Source: Mytilus trossulus
Taxonomy: Eukaryota; Mollusca; Bivalvia; Mytilida; Mytilidae
Direction of reading: 5' to 3'
Assembly: GCF_036588685.1 (NCBI RefSeq)
Contig: NC_086374.1
Span: forward strand, 28,760,886 to 28,824,885
Length of the DNA stretch: 64,000 nucleotides
Shown here: positions 58,401 through 64,000 of the stretch, piece after piece
Numbering within the stretch: position 1 is the first letter of the stretch
How the letters are laid out: each line of letters opens with the position of its first letter
The notes under the pieces: generated by a model
The model's database searches: none
Told to the model about the DNA's origin: nothing
What the model saw: the letters and a program-made list of their open reading frames with translations, nothing else
Translations under genes and position numbers: made by a program

Positions 58401-59091
58401 CAGACTGCATATTTAAAGTAAAGATTTTTTTCCGGAAAAACACAATACACATACATTTATCAATAAAAAGTAAGCATTAAATGTTGAATGGTCTGAATTT
58501 AAATATTTGTTTTAAAAAAAGTCAAATTCAAAAAGGGGATTTATATAAAATTGTGTTTAAAAAAAAATATAAAAAAATCAAGAGATATAAGCATTAAATT
58601 TTACCTGAAGCAGAAGAAAATCAATTTATCTACAATTCGGTCCTCACAAACTATGTCCGAGCTTTTTCATTCCATCTATTGAAATGATAATTATCTATGT
58701 TTAATATTTAGTTCATTTTAAAAAGTGAACTGTTATTAAGGTTTGAATATTACAATGGGAAGGATAATATTGTAAGGTCACACGAATGTGTGAATATGTT
58801 CAAACTGGTCAGACAACACTTGGTCATGTTTTATGAAGATTTAAGCACTCGGCTTCGCCTTAGGATTAAATGTTCATAAAACACGACCAAGTATTATCTA
58901 ACCTATAAAGAAGTCATGTTTTTTAAACACTCGTTACAATGATCACAGATATTAATAAATGTTATTTTTATTCATAGGATGTGAGAATAATCCGTGTGTT
59001 CATGGCTCATGTTACAGTCCAATGAACTCAAACAGCTATACCTGTACATGCAAACAGGGATTTATTGGAACCAACTGCGACGTACCCTCAG
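34429..59091 (+). CDS. Secreted astacin metalloprotease with EGF-CUB-EGF tail (14 exons found)
   Basis: Predicted zinc endopeptidase of family M12A, secreted as a zymogen. Order: signal peptide (exon 1), hydrophilic propeptide (exons 2-5), mature catalytic domain beginning around 'FNFWPDGIVPYEI' (exon 6) with the TC...W pattern (exon 7), zinc site HEMLHAIGSWHEMARKDR (exon 8) and domain end 'LSFYDIADVTAAYGC' (exon 9). EGF-like (10), CUB (11-13) and EGF-like (14) modules follow. All junction phases agree except between exons 7 (ends phase 2) and 8 (starts phase 0), where one exon carrying two Cys is expected but not seen. The propeptide has FNGM where many astacins have an FxGD aspartate switch. 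Introns hold SINEs, a LINE tail and hammerhead repeats. Function may be lost if the missing exon is truly absent. Confidence 0.8.
35199..35410. mobile_element. MITE of about 212 bp
   Basis: The left end 'accgtatagcgggtt' with 'ttttgcggggtgtaaatttt' is mirrored on the right by 'aaatttcacacccgcgacaa' and 'ctatacagta'. These are inverted, imperfect ends. No coding content. Confidence 0.6.
35411..35555 (-). repeat. Dispersed repeat R2 (5' part), minus orientation
   Basis: 'ttgtcagttttattttcga', 'tgagtttgactgtccctttgg' and 'tatctttcgtc' are the reverse complement of the R2 start at 20155. It abuts the MITE exactly. Confidence 0.65.
36388..36446 (+). CDS. Astacin exon 2 (propeptide)
   Basis: Acceptor tctttctttttag, donor GAGGTAAGT. 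59 bases, phase 1 to 0; encodes EEVAKTINELDNIYGRQLRE. Confidence 0.7.
36447..38102 (+). other. Astacin intron 2
   Basis: AT-rich. An internal tandem-like pair ('tgatag...gtcaccg(c/t)gc') occurs near 36560 and 36740. No gene seen. Confidence 0.4.
38103..38267 (+). CDS. Astacin exon 3 (propeptide, charged)
   Basis: Acceptor cgattatttcag, donor ACGGTAGGT; 55 codons, phase 0 at both ends. Very hydrophilic (Gln, Asn, Glu, Asp, Lys), with no Cys; likely a flexible propeptide segment. An R2 fragment follows in the intron at 38310-38400. Confidence 0.7.
39872..39946 (+). CDS. Astacin exon 4 (propeptide, FNGM)
   Basis: Acceptor cttttttttacag, donor CAGGTACTA; 25 codons, phase 0. 'LAFLFNGMSIDDHGVVHQ' sits where astacin propeptides carry the inhibitory FxGD motif, but the Asp position is Met here. 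Confidence 0.7.
40205..40440 (+). repeat. Dispersed repeat R1 in intron 4
   Basis: 'aagaagatgtggtaaaatgg' to 'aatgagaaaactagcaata'; the middle is altered compared with the 48.9-kb copy. Confidence 0.7.
40490..40790 (-). repeat. Dispersed repeat R2 in intron 4, minus orientation
   Basis: 'cgaatatgacctaccgaatt', 'aggtgccacatgtgg', 'tttttggtggggtgtg' and 'tctatgagtttgattctccc' are the reverse complement of R2. Confidence 0.75.
41185..41228 (+). ncRNA. Type I hammerhead ribozyme motif in astacin intron 4, intact core
   Basis: GCGTCA, CTGATGA, stem II GTCT/AGAC with an ACTGT loop, GAAAC, short stem III, cleavage GTC, then TGGCGT. It lies on the sense strand of the protease gene, so it would be part of the pre-mRNA. 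It belongs to a solo repeat of about 41,125-41,265. Confidence 0.8.
41280..41527 (+). mobile_element. SINE/LINE 3'-end type repeat with a CAAT-rich tail
   Basis: 'gcatgaaatatttgccactg', 'gacgttaagcaaccaac' and a terminal (aatc)n run near 41510-41527 form a 3' tail that I associate with bivalve SINEs sharing a LINE tail. No reverse-transcriptase ORF is present. Confidence 0.6.
41990..42400 (+). repeat. Dispersed repeat R1 in intron 4
   Basis: 'cgaagatttggtatgattgc' through 'ccgtacggcctttcac', 'gctataaaaagccccgat', 'gtggcggagctaaacatgt', to 'tcagttgaaaatggcttta'. Confidence 0.8.
42411..42507. repeat. Inverted repeat arm upstream of astacin exon 5
   Basis: 'attgagaatggaaatgggga', 'gtgtcaaagagacaac' and 'aaggtcaccaacaggtct' are reverse-complementary to 43461-43555 over about 95 bases. 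Confidence 0.8.
42933..43007 (+). CDS. Astacin exon 5 (propeptide end)
   Basis: Acceptor tttctgttttag, donor TCTGTGAGT; 25 codons, phase 0, with 'PIGRHIKDKTRAVADNLDYH'. Flanked by inverted repeat arms in both introns. Confidence 0.7.
43461..43555. repeat. Inverted repeat arm downstream of astacin exon 5
   Basis: 'agacctgttggtgaccttcc', 'gttgtctctttgacac' and 'ccccatttccattctcaatt' pair with 42411-42507. Confidence 0.8.
43709..43878 (-). mobile_element. tRNA-derived SINE, copy 1
   Basis: On the minus strand the tRNA-like head has an A box (TGGTCTAGCGG) at about 43850-43865 and a perfect B box (GGTTCGAATCC) near 43790-43803. The tail ends in an AT microsatellite. Not a functional tRNA: the cloverleaf is extended and no anticodon arm is evident. 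Confidence 0.75.
44015..44194 (-). mobile_element. tRNA-derived SINE, copy 2
   Basis: Same head (B box near 44108-44121, A box near 44170-44180) and the same tail ('ccaacaatgttag', 'actagtctaaacatcaa'). The segment downstream of each head ('gtgttacct...cgtactacag') is also duplicated, so the pair arose by a duplication of about 305 bases. Confidence 0.75.
44383..44697. repeat. Large inverted repeat (hairpin) in intron 5
   Basis: Outer arms 'gtacgtctgagtcagtgaca...atccatcggatcacc' (44383-44470) and their reverse complement (44610-44697). Inner arms are SINE tails at 44501-44552 and 44565-44605. The whole block folds back over about 150 bases per side. Confidence 0.8.
44697..44890 (-). mobile_element. 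(TA)n tract and truncated third SINE
   Basis: A TA dinucleotide run (44697-44719) is followed by the SINE tail and a B box at 44867-44880; the A box half is missing. Confidence 0.65.
44900..46502 (+). other. Astacin intron 5, remainder
   Basis: No gene recognised. A partial R5-like fragment ('ggctttattgcgagataaac', 'ctctcacttatgtg') lies at about 46110-46200. Confidence 0.4.
46503..46584 (+). CDS. Astacin exon 6 (start of mature protease)
   Basis: Acceptor ttctttttttag, donor TTTAGTAAGT, phase 0 to 1. 'KRNFARTFNFWPDGIVPYEI' matches the astacin start (W-P-x-G-x-(I/V)-P-Y). The preceding basic residues fit the processing site. Confidence 0.8.
46897..46961. repeat. Perfect-stem hairpin, 25-base arms
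   Basis: 'gaaaggacacgaagtccgta' and its near-perfect reverse complement 'tacggacttcgtgttctttc' are separated by about 15 bases. Purpose unknown. Confidence 0.8.
46985..48349 (+). other. Astacin intron 6, remainder
   Basis: AT-rich; the 117-codon minus-strand ORF at 46979-47332 is low-complexity with no family. Two 'aggaca(t/c)ctttatcaat' stretches near 47870 and 48080 show a short diverged duplication. Confidence 0.4.
48350..48470 (+). CDS. Astacin exon 7 (catalytic domain, TCVKW)
   Basis: Acceptor gtgtatttgcag, donor CATCGGTGAGT, phase 1 to 2. 'IIDAVAEFNKKTCVKWIPY' is the typical astacin helix followed by the first disulfide Cys; it ends at 'YVEFITHR', just before the expected GC(S/Y)SxVG segment. 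Confidence 0.8.
48937..49450 (+). repeat. Dispersed repeat R1, longest copy
   Basis: 'aaagaagatgtggtatgatt' to 'gtggacgtggccgggtactt', and on to 'cagttatctgacagctagtt'; an internal deletion after 'gggatcccaacccttaaccc'. It lies in the gap where the missing astacin exon is expected. Confidence 0.8.
49480..49770 (+). repeat. Dispersed repeat R5
   Basis: 'gaattccgcggaaaaagtca', 'aaacgaatgagcagcaactg' and 'taaacctctcacttgt' recur at 60830-60990 in the same order. Non-coding. Confidence 0.6.
50518..50574 (+). pseudogene. Candidate relic astacin-like exon
   Basis: Bounded by a good acceptor (tatctttacag) and a GTAAGT donor; 19 open codons (NLDFIKFHEEKKHNFNFDF). The downstream frame continues 'CSFVQGGGGYPC', loosely like the Cys-Val-Gly-Gly segment missing from the gene. 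Phase does not join exon 7 (stop appears in phase 2), so it cannot fill the gap as it stands. Confidence 0.25.
50707..50898 (+). CDS. Astacin exon 8 (zinc-binding active site)
   Basis: Acceptor ttacttttacag, donor TATGTAAGT; 64 codons, phase 0. HEMLHAIGSWHEMARKDR supplies the three zinc His, the catalytic Glu and the family Glu-x-x-Arg. The Met-turn region reads 'SDIMYGVY' instead of the common S(I/V)MHY, so the residue after Met is Tyr and the fifth-ligand Tyr is shifted. The ORF continuing upstream to 50401 and downstream to 50961 is intron. Confidence 0.9.
50899..53842 (+). other. Astacin intron 8
   Basis: Apart from the foldback at 52514-52660 nothing was recognised. ORFs at 51799-52026 and 52909-53097 lack family features. 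Confidence 0.4.
52514..52660. repeat. 147-bp foldback element
   Basis: Long imperfect palindrome: 'gtattgaatttaaagctttg', 'ggacgtccttcg', 'agttttactgtcgcaaat' and 'gtttacctg' on the left are mirrored on the right as far as 'aatacaatac'. The loop is a CpG-rich 'tccgctacgcgtcg'. MITE-like; no flanking duplication was defined. Confidence 0.8.
53843..53969 (+). CDS. Astacin exon 9 (end of catalytic domain)
   Basis: Acceptor tactgtttttag, donor ACTGGTAAGAG, phase 0 to 1. 'SFSKNGDKTEF' follows the Met-turn as in astacins, and 'LSFYDIADVTAAYGC' is the canonical C-terminal helix with the last Cys. Confidence 0.85.
54572..54688 (+). CDS. Astacin exon 10 (EGF-like module)
   Basis: Acceptor ttctattttag; 'CQHGGFVDQTCSCACPPDLT' and 'GTVC' give a six-Cys EGF pattern with an extra Cys. 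Donor AGTTGTATGT chosen (alternative CAAAGTAGT gives the same phase). If not spliced, the frame stops 4 bases later at TAA. Confidence 0.8.
54760..55420 (-). mobile_element. 5'-truncated LINE (non-LTR retrotransposon), reverse-transcriptase C-terminus
   Basis: The minus-strand ORF 54940-55329 (129 codons) has 'LHWLPIKARITFKIL', 'GNAPSYLINLL', 'RSFSTIGPKLWNELG' and 'FKCRLKTLYF', the well-known C-terminal block of CR1/L2/Jockey-type reverse-transcriptase proteins. The coding trace extends upstream to about 55420 with a stop in between. The 3' region contains 'tacaacgccattgaatacat' before an A/T-rich tail near 54770. Dead element within astacin intron 10. Confidence 0.85.
55958..56067 (+). CDS. 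Astacin exon 11 (CUB, first third)
   Basis: Acceptor actgatttcag, donor CAGGTAGGT, phase 1 to 0. 'NCGGTINIAGGETFFLTSPN' with 'YPSNYDTGLKCVWFI' is the classic CUB start. Confidence 0.9.
56550..56668 (+). CDS. Astacin exon 12 (CUB, middle)
   Basis: Acceptor attttacag, donor CCAGAGTACGT, phase 0 to 2. 'HIRATVTDMDV' and 'CYHWIEMVYY' fit CUB strands; the second Cys pair begins here. Confidence 0.8.
57005..57150 (+). CDS. Astacin exon 13 (CUB, end)
   Basis: Acceptor gttttatttttag, donor ACAGGTCGGT, phase 2 to 1. 'RCGTTDHEVWDTSSEGEMNT', then 'MIIKFDSFVGSDKATAKGFN' closes the CUB. The ORF running on to 57317 is intron read-through. Confidence 0.8.
57160..58015 (+). other. Astacin intron 13, first part
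   Basis: No gene or clear repeat. An R1-like fragment ('gatgaatgtttgtgatataa', 'ttgccaatggcat') lies near 57950-57990. Confidence 0.4.
58020..58900 (-). mobile_element. Inverted second copy of the 32.1-kb element
   Basis: Matches 32089-32792 in reverse, as described there, and extends further. Its far end includes a hairpin at 58810-58899 ('cttggtcatgttttatgaa' against 'ttcataaaacacgaccaag') with a GC-rich 'ctcggcttcgcc' loop. Confidence 0.7.
58978..59091 (+). CDS. Astacin exon 14 (second EGF-like module)
   Basis: Acceptor tatttttattcatag, donor CAGGTATGA, phase 1 at both ends. 'CENNPCVHGSCYSP', 'YTCTCKQGFIGTNC' gives six Cys with EGF spacing. Confidence 0.85.
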
Positions 59092-59230
59092 GTATGAAAA
59101 AAACACACCATACAACTGTATTATATGCAAAGTAATTATTAATTTAATATCGTATTAATGCATTTAATTATTTTGATTTCCAGACGAATACTTTATTTCA
59201 CATATTAAATATGACATTTTTGTTTTTTAG

Positions 59231-60607
59231 TGCTGACATTAATTGTCAATGATATGGATATACTTATAAATTTACTGTTTACAAGTTTTTGAATTTTTTG
59301 CAACACTAAAGCTTTTCTACCTCAGGCATAGATCACCTTATCTGTAATTTGCAAAACTTTTATGAATTTTGGTTCTCAATGCTCTTCAACTTCGTACTCT
59401 ATTTGGCCTTTAAAACTTTTTTTGGATTCGAGCGTCACTGATGAGTCTCTTGTAGAAGAAACTCGCGTCTGGCGTATTTACTAAAGTTAGTCCTGGTTAC
59501 TGTGATGAGTTTATTTACAGCCACTGGATCGATGCAACTGCCGGTGGAGATTTATTTCCCCGACGGTATCACAAGCCCAGTAGTCGGCACTTTTTGTGCT
59601 GACATGAATTATCATTGATATAGTAATACTTATAAATTTACAGTTTACATTTTTTGATTTTTTTGAAATACTAAGGCTTTTCTACCTCATGCATAGATCA
59701 CCTTAGATGTATTTGGCAAAACTTTTAGGAATTTTGATTCTCAATGCTCTTCAATTTCTTACTTTATTTGACCTTTTTAATTTTTTTTGGATTCGAGCGT
59801 CACTGATGAGTCTTTTGTAGAGGAAACGCGCATCTAGCGTATATACTAAAATTAGTCCTGGTAACTGTGATGAGTTTATTTATACCCAATGGGTCGATGC
59901 CACTGATGGTGGACATTTATTCCCCCGAGGGTATCATCAACCTAGTAGTCAGCACTTCTTGTGCTGACATGAATTGTCATTGTTATAGTTATACATATAA
60001 ATTTACTGTTTACAAAACTTTGATTTTTTTGAATTACTAAGGCTTTTCTACCTCAGGCATATATTACCTTATCTGTATTTGGCAAAACTTTTAGGAATTT
60101 TGGTTATCACTGCTTTTCAATTTCGTACTTTATTTGACCTTTTTCATTTTTTTGGATTCTAGCGTCACTGATGAGTCTTTTGTAGAGGAAACGCGCATCT
60201 AGCGTATATACTAAAATTAGTCCTGGTTACTGTGATGAGTTTATTTATACCCAATGGGTCGATGCCACTGCTGGTGGACATTTATTCCCCCGAGGGTATT
60301 CTCAGCCCAGTAGTCAGCATTTGTTGTGCTGACATGAATTGTCATTGATATAGTTATACATATAAATTTACTCATTACAAATTTTTGATTTTTTTGAAAT
60401 ACTAAGGCTTTTCTACCTCAGGCATATATCACCTTATCTGTATTTGGCAAAACTTTTAGGAATTTTGGTTATTACTGCTTTTCAATTTCGTACTTTATTT
60501 GACCTTTTTCATTTTTTTGGATTCTAGCGTCACTGATGAGTCTTTTGTAGAACAAAACGCGCGTCTGGCGTATATACTAAATGTAGTCCTGGTATCTGTG
60601 ATGATTT
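59231..60607 (+). repeat. 365-bp tandem array of hammerhead-type (retrozyme-like) repeats, 3.8 units
   Basis: Hammerhead segments start at 59432, 59797, 60162 and 60527, exactly 365 bases apart. Between them the order 'gctgacatgaattgtcattg', 'aggcttttctacctca', 'ttcgtactttatttgacc', hammerhead, 'agtcctggt', 'gtggacatttattcccccga' repeats. All four cores carry damage: AGAA in place of AGAC, GAGGAAAC with GCATCTAG (two copies), and AACAAAAC. The array is in the sense orientation of the protease gene, downstream of exon 14. Confidence 0.9.
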
Positions 60608-60609
60608 TT

Positions 60610-60829
60610 TTAAATATCTTATACGAACCATCTTTTTCTGCGAGGTAAAACCAAAAAACTTTATATTATTCCATGAGATCACTTATTTTTAAATGCAGTA
60701 GTTAGATTGTTATTAGGTTATTTTTTTTTATTTAGTTATTGATATGTTAAGTGCTTTAATACTCTTTTATTGTTAATCAATGGATGATTTAATCACATGA
60801 AAAGTAAAATAACAACAAAACTGACCTCC
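60610..60829. other. AT-rich spacer
   Basis: Nothing recognised between the array and repeat R5. Confidence 0.4.
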
Positions 60830-60990
60830 GAGGAAAATTCAAAACGGAAAATCAGTAGTTAAAACACATCAAGCGAATGGACAACCTTCATATTTCTGAC
60901 TAAGTACAGACATTCCTAAATGTAGAAAATGATGGCCTCAACCTGCTTTAGTAGCGCTAAACCTCTCATGTGTACGACAGTCGCGTAAAT
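60830..60990 (+). repeat. Dispersed repeat R5
   Basis: 'gacctccgaggaaaattcaa', 'agcgaatggacaacc' and 'taaacctctcatgtgtacga' match 49480-49770. Confidence 0.6.
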
Positions 60991-61029
60991 TCCGTTATTT
61001 TGACTAAGATGCGTGAACAAAGTGTCACA

Positions 61030-61210
61030 AATAGGAGTATAACAACAACACGAACCCCAACAAAAACTTTGGTTGATTTCAGGTTCTCTGGGAATGTAAG
61101 CAGATCATGCTTCACATGTTGCACACGTCGTGTTGCTCATATCATTACAAAGCCATTGGATAGTCTTATTGGATGGGTCACATTCATGAAAAGGAAACAT
61201 GATTACTATT
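61030..61210 (+). repeat. Dispersed repeat R2
   Basis: 'caacacgaaccccaacaaaa', 'gttgcacacgtcgtgttgct', 'gtcacattcatgaaaagg'. A further R2-like fragment lies near 61430-61510. The ORF at 60970-61212 is accidental. Confidence 0.7.
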
Positions 61211-61509
61211 AATAGAAAATTTGCATGATATATCTCCAATACATTTGTTAAACACAAAAGAGGCGGAAAATGGAAATCCTATTAATTTCGTGTGTCCGAA
61301 ACGCTTCATGGTTTAACCTTCAACGTTATGAGGTATATGAAAAAAATGCAAGAGATACGTATGCTATATTGAAGACTCTTAAGACAAGAAACTGGCAATA
61401 ATTAGGCAAATTAAACGGAACACGACAAAAGACGGACAATTACACTAGACACAACATAGTAAACTCAGCAACACGAAATCCCCAAAACTGGATTTTAGGT
61501 GCCTTTTGT

Positions 61510-62970
61510 GAAAGACTTAGCAAATCTTGCTAAACGCGTGGTACAATTTATGTTGTTCATGGTACGCATATTAAAGTCTCTTTTGGTGAAATCAATATCG
61601 AAGATTAAAGGAAGGAATTGGAAAATATCTTGTGCACACCACCAACAAAGACCTCATCTGGTTGCGTCACATCAACAAAAAAGTCTTCAAAACACGTTGC
61701 TTCTTACAGGGAAACCTGTGTAATGAATGTCAACAACAAAAGCATTCTTCATCTTAGTAAGACCAAAACAGTTGTATGTTTCCCCGGTATGGGATTCTCC
61801 TAATCATACACGACATAGATCATGTACAAAGACGAACAGCTCGCTTTGTTTATAGTGGCTATAAAGCCCCAGCCACATAGTAAATAGACAGCAAGATACA
61901 TAAAGACAACAATAGTATACCGGTGTTAAAAAGTCATAAATCGGTACTCAGAAATCATGTTTACAAACCATCACCGAGGGAAACGTATAAACTATTAGAG
62001 GAAAATAAAAGAACATAAAGAACACTAAAGTGCAACAAAAACAAATGCCATCGTACAAAAAAAAACTAACTTTTTGATATCAACTACCATACGTCTGACT
62101 TGGTACAGGCCATTTTAAAGGAAAACTGACCGTTGAACCTTGTCTAATGACTGGCAAAACAGTTCGCTTTACGACAATGTTAAAACATATAGCTGAAATA
62201 TCAATACTGCGTGACAGTTAAACAATACAACACACGCAAGAATATTCATCACAGAGAACAGCACAAACAAGAACAACAACGAAAAACAAAAAAGGACAAC
62301 AAGTGCAAAAATAGTCCAGTATTTTACAAAATGCCTGATTTTAAAATTTCCCTGTAACATATATATTTGTTAATTAGTTTATAATTTATTATGAATACCT
62401 CCGAGTTTCCCTGGACTTATACCCTTGGTCTGAAAAGTGGCCACCTGTCTGTTTGAGATGCGCTAGAGTCAGTTACACTCCATTGCAGAGTTTGACTCGA
62501 AAACGGGAAGAGGATGAAGAAGCTTTGTCGTAGATCTACGAGTCACTACGTCAAATTTTGTCAAGGGTACGTAGGCAAATACTACCGGTTTTGTAGCGAA
62601 GCTGACTTTTCCACTATATATGGACAGTAGATTTGAATTCAAGAAACCGATGTTGATGACCAGTTTTGCTTGCAATGAAGATCATTGTTTTGTTTTAAAT
62701 TCAAGACATTACTCAATTTCGGGTTCATGTTAGTCCATTTATTCTAACTCCCAATGCTTGTCTATTGTATATCATGACATGTTGGATATACTTTTGAACA
62801 TGTCCTACCTTTAAATTATTGTATTTCGTGTATTTGAAAATTAGACGTTTTTGTCAGGTGAGAGTTATATACGATGTTTCAGCTACATGGTTTAAAAACA
62901 ATACATACTTATGTCATACTCTTAACAAATATTAACTTTCGGTTTAGATTTGTGTTTTTATTTTGTTTTA
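61510..62970 (+). other. No supported gene
   Basis: Several short ORFs without family features. A 13-base segment at 62848-62860 between 'aaaattag' and 'gtgaga' would have the phase needed to join exon 14 to the MAM exon, but it is too short and weakly bounded to call. Confidence 0.3.
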
Positions 62971-62973
62971 CAG

Positions 62974-63067
62974 TGTATTCAAAATATTCGAATGTACTGC
63001 AGAGATTGATCATTACTGTATGTTCGTTCAATCAACTGATGATAAATTCAACTGGGGCAAACGATCA
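62974..63067 (+). CDS. MAM-domain exon, probable continuation of the astacin gene
   Basis: Acceptor ttttgttttacag, donor TCAGTGAGT. In phase 2 it reads 'IFECTAEIDHYCMFVQ', then 'STDDKFNWGKRS', matching the MAM pattern FE...C-x-(F/W)-x-Q-x-x-x-D-D-x-x-(D/N)-W. MAM domains occur in meprin-type astacins. Exon 14 ends in phase 1, so at least one linking exon is needed. It could instead begin another gene. The rest of the MAM domain was not found before the window ends. Confidence 0.55.
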
Positions 63068-63249
63068 GTGAGTACATATATCAATATTGTTTATAATTGT
63101 TGTTCATTTATACGATTTGAACATGTTAAAGCCTTTGTCGTTTAAAAAAAAACAATCGAACCTAACATCAATAATTCCCTTTAAAAAGATAGGCAATACG
63201 TATATCGTATGATAGCTTAACATTGTAAAACTTGCAGCAGTTACAACAG

Positions 63250-63510
63250 AACACAACAACAACCAACTACCGACATCCTCGTTGGAAATAGATAGACAAA
63301 TAAAGGCAAAGAAATTCGAACAGCACGTGGTTTGAGACCTACTACAACAACCAACTTCCGACATCCTCGTTGGAAATAGATAGACAAATAAAGGCAAAGA
63401 AATTCGAACAGCACGTTGTTTGAGACCTACTACAACAACCAACTACTAATATCCTCGATGGAAATAGGCAGACAAATAAAAACAAAGAACAAAGAACAGC
63501 ACGTGGTTTA
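63250..63510. repeat. Tandem repeat, 88-bp unit, three copies
   Basis: 'aaccaact(a/t)c' followed by 'gttggaaatagatagacaaa' and 'gaacagcacgtggtttgag' recurs at 63261, 63349 and 63437. The third copy is diverged. The ORF on the minus strand at 63104-63442 is a translation of this repeat. Confidence 0.85.
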
Positions 63511-63514
63511 TAGA

Positions 63515-64000
63515 CCATGACTTTGTACAGTCAAAAACTGTTGAGCGGTTAAAACCAGACCCATATTTCCCAATTGAGACTAGACATACGTAATAAACTG
63601 AAAAACATTGAATAGAACTTGCACATATCAGATACACAAAAGGATGACCACTTACTTGATCAGGTTGTGTACCATTTTCTTGCATCCATAAAATTTAAAC
63701 CTAAACATGAACACTATTTAGATGATTACTAAGACTTATGTGGTTGTATTATTTGATTGCTCTTTGAATTACTTTCATTTATTTAAAAGTGCAGCAAACC
63801 AGTTTTAAAGCGGTTTTTATAACTTTAAAATTCAACATTGTTAAAAATAGTTTCAGAGAAAACGATGCAAGGATGATATCAACAATACCTGCGAATTTTT
63901 GGATGGTACGCTGTCTAATTTACAATCGACACAATCGACATGAACTCCGAAAGCCGTCTCCGATATAATATATGGATCTAGACACAAAATAGACTAGCAA
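63515..64000. other. Window end, no firm feature
   Basis: A possible exon lies at 63857-63904 (acceptor aaatagtttcag, donor GTACGC) with 'CKDDINNTCEFLD' in one frame. Evidence is too thin for a call. Confidence 0.25.

Noticed and set aside
63104..63442. 112-codon minus-strand ORF
   Set aside because: It is a translation of the 88-bp tandem repeat.

Overview
The window looks like nuclear DNA of a marine bivalve, most likely a mussel (Mytilus or a close relative). It is AT-rich, its genes are split by GT-AG introns, it has no bacterial gene packing, and it is full of short interspersed repeats that I associate with mussel genomes. The species call is an inference, because no database search could be run.

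Two real gene loci are supported, both on the + strand. (1) A Golgi carbohydrate 6-O-sulfotransferase gene lies at about 15.3-19.05 kb. Four coding exons join in frame to 399 codons plus stop. They give a signal-anchor segment followed by both PAPS-binding motifs, and two short upstream ORFs precede the start. (2) A large secreted astacin (M12A) metalloprotease gene runs from about 34.4 kb to at least 59.1 kb. Fourteen exons encode signal peptide, propeptide, astacin catalytic domain, EGF, CUB and EGF. A MAM-type exon at 63.0 kb is probably a further part of it. The exon expected between 48.47 and 50.71 kb, carrying the astacin Cys...Gly-Cys segment, could not be found, and the reading frame does not connect across that gap.

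The rest is repeats and mobile elements. A segmental duplication links 2.8-11.4 kb (copy A) with 30.5-34.8 kb (copy B). Copy B carries astacin exon 1; the same exon in copy A is broken by a 1-base deletion. Insertions present in only one copy reveal element ends. They include a 3,084-bp transposon with 59-bp inverted repeats and a 5-bp target duplication (4,506-7,589), a 577-bp MITE in A, and a roughly 0.7-kb element in B. Between 20.6 and 26.6 kb sits a cluster of four related 1.2-1.9-kb terminal-inverted-repeat elements with T-N-A target duplications. One is nested inside another.

The most striking signal is a set of repeats that contain type I hammerhead ribozyme motifs (retrozyme-like). 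One family forms an exact 365-bp tandem array (59.23-60.61 kb) and has solo copies at 4.8, 5.5 and 41.2 kb. A second family, of about 348 bp, carries compensatory changes in all three stems and occurs at 5.8-6.3 kb and 26.2-26.5 kb. Other repeats are tRNA-derived SINEs, a LINE reverse-transcriptase tail, foldback elements, a 21/42-bp minisatellite and several dispersed families, called R1, R2 and R5 here.
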